Part shown: in pieces, positions 18,742-30,608 of the stretch
How positions within the stretch are numbered: the stretch's first letter is position 1
How the letters are laid out: the number at the start of each line of letters is the position of its first letter
DNA from: Mikania micrantha
Lineage: Eukaryota > Streptophyta > Magnoliopsida > Asterales > Asteraceae
Assembly: GCA_009363875.1 (NCBI GenBank)
Contig: CM018690.1
Span: 17,005,692 to 17,069,691, forward strand
Reading direction: 5' to 3'
DNA length: 64,000 nt
The notes under the pieces: model-generated
Database searches by the model: none
Told to the model about the DNA's origin: nothing
Seen by the model: the letters and a program-made list of their open reading frames with translations, nothing else
Position numbers and translations under genes: made by a program

Positions 18742-21055
18742 GTATTGGCGCCGCGTGGGGTTCGTCACACCCAATAGATCTATCTAAACTCACCTCGTTG
18801 TTTGAACATTAACGATATGACTGTGCGAGGACTTTGTTACGATACAACACTTAATGTTTGTCTAATAAACCAGCATGCACAAATGTTTGTACAAGTAATA
18901 ATGTTTGACTCGATCAACATGTATTCTCCCCCTATTTTGAAAGTTTGAAAAATGTTTAAAGAGGGGTCTTAAGCTCACCTTAGTGATTGTCGGGTACAGC
19001 GTAAGCTCCTGATTCCTTCGGCGCATCAGTCACCGGTTACCTATATCGTATGGCTTACATAAGTTTGTGTTTGTGTTCGTGTTTCGTTTTCGTGCTCGTG
19101 CTCGTGTTTGTGCTAAACAACCCTCGGTTTTTATGTTTGTCCATGTCAGTCCATGTTTGTCCATGTTTAACAGTGTCAAGTCAACGATCTGTTGGTGAAC
19201 CGTGTGTTGGTTATCATTCGTGTAACATTTGTTATCGTGCACGTAGTGCGTAAAACACATAAATCGTGTATACGGACAACTTACTATTTATAGTAAGTTT
19301 CCATTTTTAGAAAGTTCACAGCACGTTTCATTTTAATGGTTCTAACATGCTCATTAATCCTATGTGATCATGTTAACACATAGCATGTTGTACACACGAT
19401 CAAAAAAACATATAAGCCATTTTTAGTCATTAAAGTTTCCTAAAATAGAAAGTTTCTATATTTGACATGTTTAGCAACGAGAATCACATAACTTTTCACT
19501 CAATAATCATATTGCATCATTCTAAGCCATTTATCATAATTAAATCAAGTCTTGCATTTCTATTTCATTAATTCACTAGATAAAGTTTCTATAATTAGCA
19601 AGTTTTCATTCTAAGCATTATTTTAACCAAGTTAATCCATAAAACTTGCTAATAACTTCATTGATAACAATATCTCATCATTTTAACTACCTATTTCACC
19701 AAAATCATTATTTAACATGGCTTTACAGAAATAAAGTTACTAAAAATAGTAACTATGTCCAAATATCCAACAAATGTCTAGAATAACATTTCTAATCCGT
19801 TTTTATGCAAACATTATCATATTATTCCCCAAATAATCACTTTGTTAACATGCATGTTCATATCTCCTTACCTAGCATCATCTTGTAACTCAAAAGTTAC
19901 TAAAAATAGTAATAACTTCAAATAATCCATATTTGACCAAATACATCATGATGAGCCTTATAGCATATCACAAATATCATCAATAATCATTTTCTATATT
20001 CCATATCCTCTAGAATGTCTTAGATCATACATGCATGTTATTATAAATTACCATTCTAACATCTATGAACAAGATAAGCATCAAGACACATCCACATCAC
20101 TATGGATCATCATAGATCATCAAAATACATCACCCAAATCAAAAATCACATATTTATATGATCAAAATTTCGTGCATGTGTTGATAGAGTGCTTGCATGT
20201 GGGTTTCAAGTATTGCATGTGGGTTTTAAGGTGTGTAGTGTGCATATTAGCCATGGAAAGTACCTTCAAATGCTTCCAAAGGCTGAGATGATGAATCCAC
20301 CAGCCTCTAGAGCTTCTGGATAGCAAGGTTTTGCAGGAACAAGAAGGTGGTGATGGGTCCAAGCTCCTCAAACCTTTTTCTTCAAATCTCCTATGAGCTC
20401 CCAAGCTTTAATCTTCAAAGGAGAATGCTTCAATGGCTTCCAAGAGGCTATTCAGGGAGTTCTGTGGAAGATAAGATCGACAGATTTCGTGTAAGGCCAG
20501 AGATAATAAGTGAAAAGGGTAGGATAGCTATGATTGTCTTGGATTTATAAAGATTTGGCGCCTGGATGTCGTCGCATACCGCCAAGACTGTCCCATAGGG
20601 GCTTGGCGTACCGCGACGGATTTCGGGATTCAAATCCCCCGCCCATCCTTCGCGTAATGCCGAGACCCACACCGGGGTCCTTGGCGTAGCGCGGAGGATC
20701 CCGGTTGAGTCCTTTTTGACCATTTTCGATGGTTTGGCTCGTTTTTCGACGTCTTCTCTTTTATGGAACATTGGTTGACATGTTTTGAACTATCTAGTTC
20801 AATGGTAGAGCGTTTCGTGAGGTTATTAGTGTTTAGTTACAAGTTTTGCTTATTGTTCACCAACGTTCGTATTTTATTCGACACGTGTGTGCGTGTTGCG
20901 ATAATTCACCAAATTATCGTGTTTGCGTCAGTGTTTGTACTATCGTGCCACATGTCACACTAAATTAAACTAATTCTAGTGACACGTATGCAAATGTTAA
21001 TTAAATAAATATTTAATTAAAATAAAAGCTGACCTGGAAATTACGGGGTGTCACA
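18742..21055 (-). mobile_element. LTR X, right part
   Basis: It continues the sequence interrupted at 4923 and ends GGGGTGTCACA. On the minus strand it starts TGTGACACCCCGTAA like the solo LTR at 44480, and it aligns to that copy across its length with moderate divergence. Sense order: LTR start, two pairs of a 9-mer (20692-20574), TATA-like TTTATAAATCC (about 20543-20551), then AT-rich DNA with hairpins AGTTACTAAAAATAGTAAC near 19732 and 19891. It is Gypsy-like by its ends. Its own partner LTR and TSD are not visible. Confidence 0.75.
20574..20692. repeat. paired 9-mer array GCGTACCGC in LTR X
   Basis: Copies begin at 20574 (GCATACCGC), 20606 (GCGTACCGC), 20652 (GCGTAATGC) and 20684 (GCGTAGCGC), with steps of 32, 46 and 32 bp. 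This is the same spacing as in the solo LTR at 44010-44128. Pair spacers are unrelated in sequence; the first has complementary flanks CCAAG and CTTGG. Confidence 0.85.
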
Positions 21056-21500
21056 TCTATAGGTTCTTGACTCCTAACACTTTGGTGATCCTAATTAAGG
21101 TAATATCGATGGCTTTGGGTTGTACCATGATCTGTCACAGTTGAACATATTTAAAGAACCATATTGAAGCCCTGGTAATGCCCATCGATATTACATTATC
21201 GATGAGATCTAACTTCCTTGTCATCCTTCAATGTTATCTAATTCCACCGAATTTACTCATGGTGTTGGCTTGGACGAAGGTGTAGAAGGCATGCACAGAA
21301 TGGTTGGGGTCTTGGAACCATTACATCGGCATATTAACTCATCAACCCCAAGCTCACGTTTATTGTCAATATTGTATAGAGCTCCATCGATACTAGCATC
21401 GATTTTGTTCTATCAGCATTAGCAAAGTCGACTGGGACCTGGGTCATTGTTCATAGGTCTCCCTAAGCTTGTTAATGTCGACTGGTTTGAGGTGCCATGC
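21056..21500 (-). mobile_element. LTR-like sequence W, left part
   Basis: No gene. Palindromic ATCGAT motifs recur: GTAATATCGATGG at about 21100 and its inverted form CCATCGATATTAC at about 21181, then TATCGATG near 21197 and CATCGAT near 21382 and 21395. It continues at 23875 after a solo-LTR insertion. Confidence 0.5.
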
Positions 21501-21775
21501 TGTGACAATTCGCAATTTCCAGGTTAGAATCATCACTTGGAAATAAAGAGAATGAGTGTAAGCGAAATCGCGAAACAAAGCTCCGATCTCAAGATATACT
21601 GAGTCGAATATAGTGTTAAAAAAGAGATCATATATTTAGAACTTTTCAGGTCTTGAAATTATAATGGTTGGAAAGAGCTCGAAAAATCGTGAACATGGGC
21701 GAAAACGGCGCGTAAAACGGAGTTCGTATGCTCCCGGAATCGCGAAAACAAAATTTAAATCTGACTAAGGCGGTG

Positions 21776-21840
21776 GAGGTACGCGAAGGACCCTCTTTCC
21801 AGCCTTGGCGGTACGCGAAGGACACATCTGGTATAAAAAT
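21776..21840 (+). promoter_or_regulatory. 9-mer pair and TATA box in solo LTR
   Basis: GAGGTACGC (21776-21784) and GCGGTACGC (21808-21816) are 32 bp apart and directly upstream of GGTATAAAAAT. This is the same pair spacing as in three other LTRs of the window. Confidence 0.7.
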
Positions 21841-22686
21841 CTGATCTCCTCGATCAGATTTCATTTCTGGTCGAAAATAAGCGATTTCCAGACGAAAACA
21901 GAGCTATTTCTACCCTCTAAACTCATATTTGAAGCCATCCCAAACGTCCGGATCAAGCTAGGGAACGTTTCTACAAGTCCTGATCATCGTTTTCATCCGA
22001 GAAATCCGTCTGATCGGGTAACGATTTGTTCTATCTTACTATTTTGATAAGGAATGGTTTAGATCTTGATTTTTAAACGTGATATCATGGTTATTGTTGT
22101 TGATTATTGCCTAGATGATGGCTAGGAATAGTTAGAAACGAAGAACTCGACAGGTTAACGGTGAAATTTTTGTTTTGATCCGTTATAATGTCCGATTATT
22201 ATGAAACCATATCATAGATCATAATGGTTTAACCATTTGATTATAACAATGGTGGTGATTGTCCTGATCATTCTTTGGAATGATCAATGACAAGGATTAA
22301 CTATTTCTAAACCTGGAATCCATTGAAAAACTGTTTTGGTGATATAATCAACAACAATACTAATTTGGTTAATCTGGGAATGTACTGATTAAACCAACAA
22401 GTTATAAGTTTCTTAATCAGAACCTAAATCATTATAGGTTCTCAGTTAACACACGTTGTGAGATGTTAAACTAAGGAAAGTTCTGAGAGTCAGATTAAAC
22501 TTAAGTAACTCATAGAACTCTAATGACATACAGGTTTAGAGTTCAAGAACTAGTGATACGAACGTTGTGCATTGTTATTGATTTGAATCAACTAAGGTGA
22601 GTTCACCACCCCTTTTTCTGTATTTTGGCTTTTAAAACTCGGGGAATGAGAAAACATAAGTACTTATTTGAAACATTCTGATTTTT

Positions 22687-23090
22687 GGTGGAACTCTGAA
22701 ATGCTTTTGATACATTTTGTGAAACATGAAACCTGATTAGATCAGGTGGAACTCTGAAACGCTTTTGATACATTTGTGAAACATGAAACCTGATTAGATC
22801 AGGTGGAACTCTGAAATGCTTTTGATACATTTTGTGAAACATAAAACCTGATTAGATCAGGTGGAACTCTGAAACACTTTTGATACATTTTGTGAAACAT
22901 GAAACCTGATTGGATCAGGTGGAACTCTGAAACGGTTTTGATACATTTTGTGAAACATGATACTTGATTTGATCAGGTGGAACTATGAAATGTTTTCGCT
23001 ACATTTTGTGAAACATGAAACCTGATTTGTATCATGTGAAACGCTGAAATACTTTTGAAACACTTTGTGAAACAAGAAAACGAAAGCGTT
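22687..23090 (+). repeat. 58-bp tandem repeat inside solo LTR
   Basis: About seven diverging copies of a unit starting GTGGAACTCTGAAATGC, beginning near 22687, 22746, 22804, 22862, 22920 and 22978. Each includes the short inverted repeat CCTGATTAGATCAGG. No coding sense. Confidence 0.9.
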
Positions 23091-23874
23091 GTAAAACATT
23101 TGGTTGAAACACGCGACAGTGGGGCGAAACATATGACCAAACTTGTCATTATTTCACGGGTTACACATTTTCGCTAAGTCCCCTATTCTGTAACCGTTAA
23201 CCGTGGGGGGCGTGATTATTGAGAATAGATTCTATTTGTGATTGACAATCCTCGCCCGTGGTTCGTACTAAAACCGGATGTCGAGCGGGCGCTCAATAAG
23301 GCTAGAACACACAATGTCTTGCGATAAGGACATTGGGAAGGGGCAAACACTGAACTCGTCAGCTCGGTTATGGGAGCCCAGGAGTTATAATTGGACAGTT
23401 GGTCGGGGAACTAAAACACTGTTGTTGGAAGGAACAATGTTCGCACTGGATACCAATGTTTTACACCCAGTTTGGGACATAAATATTATTTAACTCTTTT
23501 TATGAAAACATTTGATTTGTTTGGATACATTGCATACATTTTGACATTTTAAAACTTGTGAAATCACCAGCAATATGCTGATTGTTTAAAACCATGTTTT
23601 CTCAGATGCCTAATGATACAGGGGGTGGAGCTGGGAGCTCAGTCTTTGGAGACATATAGCAGAGTCTATGAGAATTAGACTCAACAGTGAGAAACATAGT
23701 ATAGTATATATGTGAAACTCAGTTATAGCTGTTGTTACATTAGGTTTGGAGCTAATATAGTTGTAACATTTCTCTGTAATATAGAAACATATGTGTGTTT
23801 TGTTGTAAACAATGACTGTGAAACCTTGAAAGTCACACGGTACGCTTCCGCAACGACAAGGGTGTGACACATGC

Positions 23875-25090
23875 AGCCATCGACTTTACAATATCGATGA
23901 ACTATGGACTGAGCCCAAAAATTCGTCGATACTAGTGTTCATGGGTCTCCTTGTGCCGATGTTGTGTTCCTTCAACCCTTCCATCCATTGTCAGCCTTCC
24001 CACGGCTCATCCAAGCTGTTTTAATATTTCTAAGGTGTTTGTAAGCCCAAACCCTGAGTTCAAACATAGGTTTGAAATGAAGAAGATGATGAATAGTAGG
24101 AAACCCTACAGTACCGTACCTTCTCACTAAGATTCCGGCCAACTTAGCTCGAATTAAACCCGATACTTTGTAATACAAGCTTCCCCTCTTCGAGACGATT
24201 GTTTTGATATATTATATGCACGATTTGACGAAGATTTGAGAGAGTTCTTGGTGATTTTGTGAGTGTTTTGTAGAGAGAGGGGCTAGACGGATTTTAGAAA
24301 GAGAGATGTTCTTGGAGCTGCAAATTATGAAGAATATGGGAAGAAATAAGGGTTTTTATACCCCGGAAGGTTCCCCACGTGTTCGGTCTCGCTCGGTGTC
24401 GGTTTTGCGTATTTTTATGCACGCGTTGTTACGATTTCGTAAATGAACATGTTAGATTGTAAATTAGATTTCTTGGATTGTTTTTGATGAGTTTCAAATT
24501 TGTAAAACGTAAAATATAATTAATTTTTATTGTTCGTTCGTTATCTGACCGTTTAACGAATATAGTTACGTGTATACCCGTAATTACATACGTTTTTGGT
24601 CGTTTTATGTATTTATTGATGTTTACTCGCAATTATAAGTTCGACATTAATATCATTACGAATCGTCACCCATAATGATACTGAGTCTCGCTTATGCATT
24701 ACGATTTGTTTAAATGATTTGTTTGTCATACTATTCGTCATAACACTACGCACTAACACTATCCTATTACACCGAACGCAATATATGTATAGGGCAAACG
24801 TAGAGTCCAGCTACCTGCCTTATCAGCCGTCAGCCCACCACTGTTTCGATATAATACAATACTGTTCTTGCTTAGCGTAATCGACTGTAAATAAATAATA
24901 TATACTTGTACTTAACTAAGTAAAATCCTATAACACACAAACACAAACATGAACACATGAATCACATTTACATGTTGAATACGAATCATACTGACATATA
25001 GACTACAAGTACACACTTGTTCAATCCTTGTCTATGACTACCATGACTAACTGTACAGATGTTACAGGATCTCTAGCGGTACTAACAATA
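23875..25090 (-). mobile_element. LTR-like sequence W, right part
   Basis: It continues W after the CATGC duplication. On the minus strand it has a TATA box, GGGGTATAAAAACCC (24364-24350), preceded by a CG-rich stretch. The same box and layout occur in LTR Z near 52626 in the other orientation, so this is read as an LTR promoter. The right boundary is uncertain. Confidence 0.5.
24350..24364 (-). promoter_or_regulatory. TATA box of LTR W
   Basis: The minus strand reads GGGGTATAAAAACCC, a TATA box inside a near-palindrome. An almost identical box is in LTR Z at 52626-52641. Confidence 0.55.
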
Positions 25091-25587
25091 ACAATTAAAA
25101 GTTTTAAATTTCTTTAATACTTTTTAAATGAAATAAGATTGAATCACGATTATACTACTGTTACTCCTTTTAATACATTCTTAATTTCTTTAATCGGATA
25201 TGATCAAAAATTGTTTCAAAACTTGAGTTGTTTATGATGAAATCAAAGTGCTTTATGTTCTTGTTCTTTTAATTGATCTATGTATCCTTTGTATATAAAA
25301 AGAAAAACTAGAAACCCTATTCTCCAATTTCACTATTTATTTAATACATATTTACTATTTAACCCCTTAGAAAGTAAAAGTATATATATAAATTATCTAA
25401 AACTTAATTAACATAAATTTATGAATAAAATACATAATGGATATAAGAAATACGTATAGCACACACATATTACTAAAATTCCAACAGAAAATATGACAAA
25501 ATTAAAGAAAAAATTGCTGGATTTAGGTGCTGGTTGAGTACCAATGTTAGTTCACATGTGAATTTAATTTTGACTACACAAATGAAA

Positions 25588-25639
<52 letters not shown>

Positions 25640-26555
25640 AAAATTATATCAAGTGGTGTACTTAAATAACACTGTTCTTGTATTGTAATTTTTTAATTTT
25701 GTTAAAAAGGTATAATAAAAAAATTAGTTTTAAAAATAAGATATTTGTTAGGGACAAGGATAAATTAATTGCTAAATCACTATTTCAAACCATCTCAAAC
25801 TACTTTTTGGAGACAAAGGAAAGTAGCATTGCGCGGCTCCACCGTCACCGTCGTGGTGCATGGTGCGTCCGTGGTAAAGATGGTGACAGACAGGTTGTGG
25901 GGTTGTGCGGTAGATTTAATTATATGTCTATCAAGAGAGAGATAGAATAGAAGCTTGAATTCTCAATAAATGTTGATCAGGAAAATGGACCAATGTAGAT
26001 AGTTATGAGCAGTGGTTTTTATGTTGATTTACCTTAAAGACTTTTAAGTCTTTATTTATTTGTTGTTAGTCCCGTGTATTACATTAATTTAATTAAAAAA
26101 ATATAATGAATGTCAATAATAATAATTTGATTATATAAAAAGAGTTTTTACTACTAAATATGGTTAAAATTTCATATAATTTAATACTTTAACTGATAAA
26201 GTATTAATGTTATTTCTTTTAAAAACAAATTTGTTTAAAAGTTAAACATTTCATTTTAAAATATGTTTTTTCAAATTTTATATTTTATAATAATTGGTTT
26301 ATTACAAAATGTGTTAATATTAATATATTTTAATTTAACGTATTAAATTATTTCTAAATGTATACAAAGTATATCTAAATATTATTTTTATTTTGGATTA
26401 GATTTATTTAATAGAAGGATGGTTAAGAAATCAAATTTGAGATGCTTTATAAAAATATCATGTGTCTATAGAAGCCTTAATATTTCAATAGACAAATAAA
26501 TATATTTTCTATTTTTTGAAATTTACTTTATTTTTTTTCGAATTGTTGAAATAAA
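25091..26555. other. AT-rich intergenic DNA with (TA)n
   Basis: No gene supported. A (TA)n microsatellite lies at about 25592-25635. A 90-codon open frame at 25678-25950 has no recognisable domain and a low-complexity start; I treat it as chance. Confidence 0.5.
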
Positions 26556-26710
26556 TCTTTTTTTAACGGTAGAAGATCTCATCGTGCTACCTTTCGTCAT
26601 AGAATAGGTAAAACCCCGACTTTATTGGTTCAAAACTCAGGATTAAACTCAAGATTTCTCCCTTCCGCCATTAACGAATTCCTTACCACCTCTAAAATTA
26701 CTCTTACCAT
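26556..26710 (-). mobile_element. possible SINE remnant
   Basis: On the minus strand the order is a D-arm/A-box-like GGTGGTAAGGAATT, a degenerate B box (GAGTTTAATCCTG), then a short body ending ACCGTTAAAAAAAG. The ending resembles the tails of the SINEs at 35115-35669. No duplication was found, so this is tentative. Confidence 0.35.
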
Positions 26711-26907
26711 GCATTTTATCAAATAATATGACTTATAATCTAATCATACTATTAACAAATTGAATAAAATAATTAGTATTTAATCAAAGAAAGATAAGAA
26801 ATATTAAAATTCTGAAAAAAAGTGTGATATTTAGGAGAAAAAACAAAAAAAAAATCAATTTTAATGTGATATAGTAACATGGCGTGTGTTCATACAAACT
26901 TTTATTT

Positions 26908-26916
26908 ATTATAAAA
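26908..26916. repeat. 9-bp target-site duplication ATTATAAAA, left copy
   Basis: Matches 28062-28070 exactly. Nine bases is the typical duplication length of Mutator-like elements. Confidence 0.9.
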
Positions 26917-28061
26917 GAGTTAATTATACGAATGGTCTTTGTGGTTTACTGAAATTGTCCTGATGGTCCTTAACTTTGAAAAATTACAATGGTGGCTGAA
27001 TAATTTGCAAATACGTAACACAGATGGTCGCTGAAGTGGATGCATGTTATCTTTTTCTGTTAAATTTTTAAAAATGACCAAAATACCCCTTTCTACCTAC
27101 TTTAACCCAGCCCTCTCTTATCTTCCGGCCACATCAACCGCCATTGTTTCCGGTGAGTCCAACACCCCCACCACCACCATCATCGCCACCATCTCCCACC
27201 ACTTCGGATTATCCGGCGAAGGAGCAACATATATGGTGGTTTCCGATGGGTTTAATGGAGAAAGCTCTACTGTTTTGTCAAAAGGATAGAGCAATTCTTT
27301 GCAAAAATTGTGATTTTGCCATTCATAAAGTCAACGAGCACAAATTGAATCAATGTCGGTTTCTTCTCACCGACGTTAAGCTTTCTCTGGTGGCATTATT
27401 ATCCACCGCCTAAGATACGCGGTGTTTCTTAACACCGAAAACGGCGTATTTCCCCATGGCATTATTATCCACCGCCACCCACATCCACGGTCGACCACCA
27501 CCCCTTCAATTATGGAGAAGAAGAAGAAGAAGAAGAAGATGATTCCGATGGATCTGACGAGCTGTCGAGCTGTGTCGCCACCGTCTCCGGCAACCTTCAC
27601 CGTCTCTTCCATAAGTCACCCACAAATTCCCAGCTGAAATATCTCCGATTACCAGCTGTCGAGCTGTGTCGCCACCGTCCCAAACAAATCGGAGCTGGAA
27701 TCACTATCATCGTCGTTGTTATGCGTTCTGGTTGATGAAGGAGGTGGTTGGTGGTGATTGCGGAGGTGGTTGGTGGTGATTGACGGAGCTGATGGTTGCC
27801 GGAGATGGTTAGGTTGCCGGAGATGATGGTGATGGTGTGTGTGTGTGTATACACATTTAATTTTTTTTTTTGTTTTTTTAATTATAATGGTTGTTTTAGT
27901 CATTTCACACACACTTAGCCCCAAAAACTAACGGCCATCCACTCCAGAGACCACCTGTGTTACGTTTTTGCAAACTTTTCGGCCACCAATGTAATTTCTC
28001 AAAGTTAGGGACCATCGGTGCAATTTGGGTAAACCACACGAACCATCCATGTAATTAACTC
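26917..28061 (+). mobile_element. Pack-MULE carrying a B-box gene fragment
   Basis: 1145 bp with terminal inverted repeats of about 100 bp: left GAGTTAATTATACGAATGGT, right the complement starting GAGTTAATTACATGGATGGT. Both continue through GTGGTTTAC, GATGGTCC and AACTTTGA blocks. It has a perfect 9-bp TSD. The interior encodes no transposase; it holds a fragment of a B-box zinc-finger gene and GC-rich sequence with short duplications (GGCATTATTATCCACCGCC at 27392 and 27459; GAGCTGTGTCGCCACCGTC near 27560 and 27660). It is therefore a non-autonomous element that captured host DNA. Confidence 0.93.
27255..27386 (+). pseudogene. captured B-box zinc-finger (BBX) gene fragment
   Basis: The reading frame gives FCQKDRAILCKNCDFAIHKV, then NEH, RFLLTDVKLS. 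This is the second half of a B-box of the plant BBX (CONSTANS-like/STO) transcription-factor family, where the usual text is close to C-x2-DRAILC-x2-CD-x3-H and FLLTGVKLS. The last zinc-binding His is replaced. Only one partial domain is left and the frame runs into unrelated sequence, so it cannot be a working BBX protein. It lies inside the Pack-MULE. BBX proteins act in light signalling; any present role would be through RNA. Confidence 0.85.
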
Positions 28062-28304
28062 ATTATAAAATGTGTGTGTGTGTTTCTATAAGATACATAT
28101 TTATAAATAATATTGAAACGATCTAAATTCAAACTAACGCTATGAGATAATGATACCGCAAGTCATGCTCGTCACATGGCACTAAACATTATAGGAGGAA
28201 GTTAAAAGTATCCAGCTATAAATCCATAATTCACATAAACGACTTTGTGGGGTTGCTCAGCCTGACTCCTACTGTTTCGATCAATTAATGGCTTTAAGAC
28301 CCTT

Positions 28305-28655
28305 GGGTATGCCCCTTGAGTGGGCGTGGGGAGGGCGTGATAGGGCGTGGCACACCGCCCCCCTTGGGGCGTGAGTGGGCTTGAGTGGGGTTGGCGTGAT
28401 TGTGGCAACGGCAATGGGGGCATTTCTCTCTCTCTCTACACACACACACATTCACTTTCTCTCTCTTTCTCTTACACACACACAGACTCACACACACATA
28501 TATATATATAAAAGTTTAAAAAAGGGATGATGACGTGGAGTGAGTGGGGTAATGGGGCATTTCCACCAAAATGGTGGGGTGAGTGGTTGTGGTGAGTGCT
28601 TATGTGGCGCCTACGTGGCGCATACGTGGAGTGAGTGGGGTGCCTTGGCACACCC
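28305..28655. mobile_element. G-rich MITE-like element with microsatellites
   Basis: Ends GGGTATGCC and GGCACACCC are near-perfect inverted repeats. The body is rich in GGGCGTG/GTGGGGT. Between them are mixed CT, CA and TA microsatellites (about 28426-28511). I could not find a TSD, so the superfamily is open (Harbinger- or hAT-like). Confidence 0.45.
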
Positions 28656-28726
28656 AATAGTCTAATAGCCTCCTTAAATGGCTTATAACTCTTTGTTTTT
28701 TACCATGCAGTCAAGAATCACTTAAT

Positions 28727-28772
28727 TTTTTTTTAACAGCAAGGGTCTCAATCGAGTGACCCACTGTTTAAA
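28727..28772 (-). mobile_element. 46-bp 5'-truncated retroposed fragment
   Basis: Flanked by the exact 11-bp duplication AATCACTTAAT (28716-28726 and 28773-28783). On the minus strand the insert ends in a nine-base A tail. Poly(A) plus an 11-bp TSD means LINE-dependent retroposition, probably a truncated SINE end. Confidence 0.75.
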
Positions 28773-28783
28773 AATCACTTAAT

Positions 28784-30605
28784 AAACGAGCAATTTGACA
28801 TCACCATCCAAAACGAAACCCATATGTTATAACTCATTTGAAAGAAAAGGAAAACTAAGTTTACAAAAAAAAATATTTAACTCACCTTGACTTGACTCAC
28901 TTGCAAAACCAAATCAATTCAATGAGGATCGAATTGTTTTATTTTTAAACTAGCCTAAAAACTCATGTTCTGCATGGGTTGTTGATCAAACAATAAAAAG
29001 ATATGGTTTAAATATTTTTTATGTATGGCATTTGATGTTAATAGGTAAGAAAGTTTAGAGACATAAAAAATAGGAAAAAAGAAAAAAAGGAAACGTATAT
29101 TTCTCTTGATAAAACAACTGATGAGTTGTTACTCAAAATTACTGATGAGTATGTCAAATTTATTAAAACAAGTGATAGGCAATAACAATTGATGACTTGC
29201 CTACTTAAAACAACTGAATAAGATTGATCAAAATAATTGATTAATCAAAACAACTTATGATCGAGTATATTAGATATATCAAAATATATAACTTATGAGT
29301 TTACTGAAAACAACTAATGGTAAAGTAGATCTCCAAACAATAATTGATGAGTAAACTAATTAATCAAAACAACTTACCAATAAAATAATAATTTAAAATT
29401 GTTGAAGCTAACTTAAGATGTAATAACCGGAATCTTCTTGTAATGAAGTCTGGTTATCCAATCTCTATGGCAACGTCCTCAATGAGCTTAGCAATGTCTT
29501 CGTACTATCTCCGGATCAAGGATATCATGATACATCTTTTAGTGTGTGTGTGTCGAGAGTATTCTCTTTTCTACGATGTTGGAACCGTATCGTTGAACTC
29601 TACAATATTATCTTTTAGGTTTTAGATTTAATGTTAAACTATAAAGTTTAGGTTTTATAATTATTAGGTTTTGTCTTTAGGCTTTAAGGTTTGATTTTAA
29701 AGTATCATTTTTAGTATTATGATTTATGGTTTGGGGCTTAACTTTAGGGTTTGATAAGCCGGTTTCAATAACACAAAAATAAGTTCGTTCGGAGTTTGTT
29801 TAGGTCAGTTTGCAAGATTTTAAAAAAAAAATTAGCATTCTTAAGTAAAATATACTTTTTAGGATAACATTTCACTTATGGATCAATAGTGAGATCTTTT
29901 AGTGAAGGGGTAACACCCCATAAATACATAATATACCGGTACAGACTAGGGATGACGATATTAATCTGCTATGGCAAACTATTTGAAAAGAAAACATAGA
30001 TCTAGATCCAAGATCAAAGGAGTAGCACCATGCATAGCATAATAAACCAACATACATTTATTTATATATATACAGTTTAGAAACGTAATAACTACTTATG
30101 AATAATAATAATATTTTTTTATTAATTTTTTTTAAATAAATATGTAATAAGTTAAACTAGATCAAAGGTAGCCTCCTTTCCGTTACCCCAGTGTTCGAAT
30201 CTTGCCCAAGCCAACCAGTGGCGGATTCAGGAATTTTTTTCAGTTTCACCATTTTCCTTCATTTTAATTAAATAGAACCGGACATAAAAATTTTCGGGTC
30301 GGGTTGACGGTTTGGGTCTTGTAATGTTCTTCACGTAATAAAAATGTGATATATTAAGTTAATGATTAAAATTAAAAACGTTGTCATTAAAAAGTTCGAA
30401 GGTACAAAGTGCATTTTCGTTTAAGATTTCTGACCTCGGGACCAAGCGGGAGTCAAGGGGGTCATGCGCCCTTGCGGGGTCCAAGGTGGTGATCCCGCTG
30501 GCCATTCAGCATGCATGGGTCAAGGGGGCAACGCCCGTTGTAGTGTTCGGGGCAACGCCCCGAAACTTAAACGAAATTTGCTAAGTTTGTATGACCAAAA
30601 TTAAC
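28784..30605. other. AT-rich intergenic DNA
   Basis: No gene supported. A 60-codon frame at 29443-29625 has no recognised domain. The stretch 29100-29400 repeats CAAAACAACTTATGA-like phrases. From 30219 the phrase GTGGCGGATTCAGG and a GC-rich block with GGGGCAACGCCCC (about 30547-30562) look transposon-derived but could not be classified. Confidence 0.5.
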
Positions 30606-30608
30606 TTG

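Larger units (their letters stand above)
21501..23869 (+). mobile_element. solo LTR, Gypsy-like, TSD CATGC
   Basis: 2369 bp starting TGTGACAATTCGC and ending AGGGTGTGACA, flanked by CATGC on both sides (21496-21500 and 23870-23874). No internal retroelement region is present, so it arose by LTR-LTR recombination. In sense order it carries two 9-mers (GAGGTACGC at 21776, GCGGTACGC at 21808), a TATA box GGTATAAAAAT at about 21830, and a tandem 58-bp repeat in the 3' half. Parts of its middle resemble the solo LTR at 40497-46210. Confidence 0.92.

Noticed and set aside
22687..23090. CRISPR-like array
   Set aside because: Units are contiguous tandem copies with no unique spacers, in a plant solo LTR.
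25678..25950. 90-codon open frame with Arg-rich end
   Set aside because: AT-rich low-complexity start, no domain, no splice context; probably chance.
27422..27637. Lys-rich open frame after the B-box fragment
   Set aside because: Produced by a GAAGAA microsatellite within the Pack-MULE; no continuity with the B-box frame.
29443..29625. Possible small gene of 60 codons
   Set aside because: No recognised domain and no supporting signals; could be a decayed exon fragment but cannot be supported.
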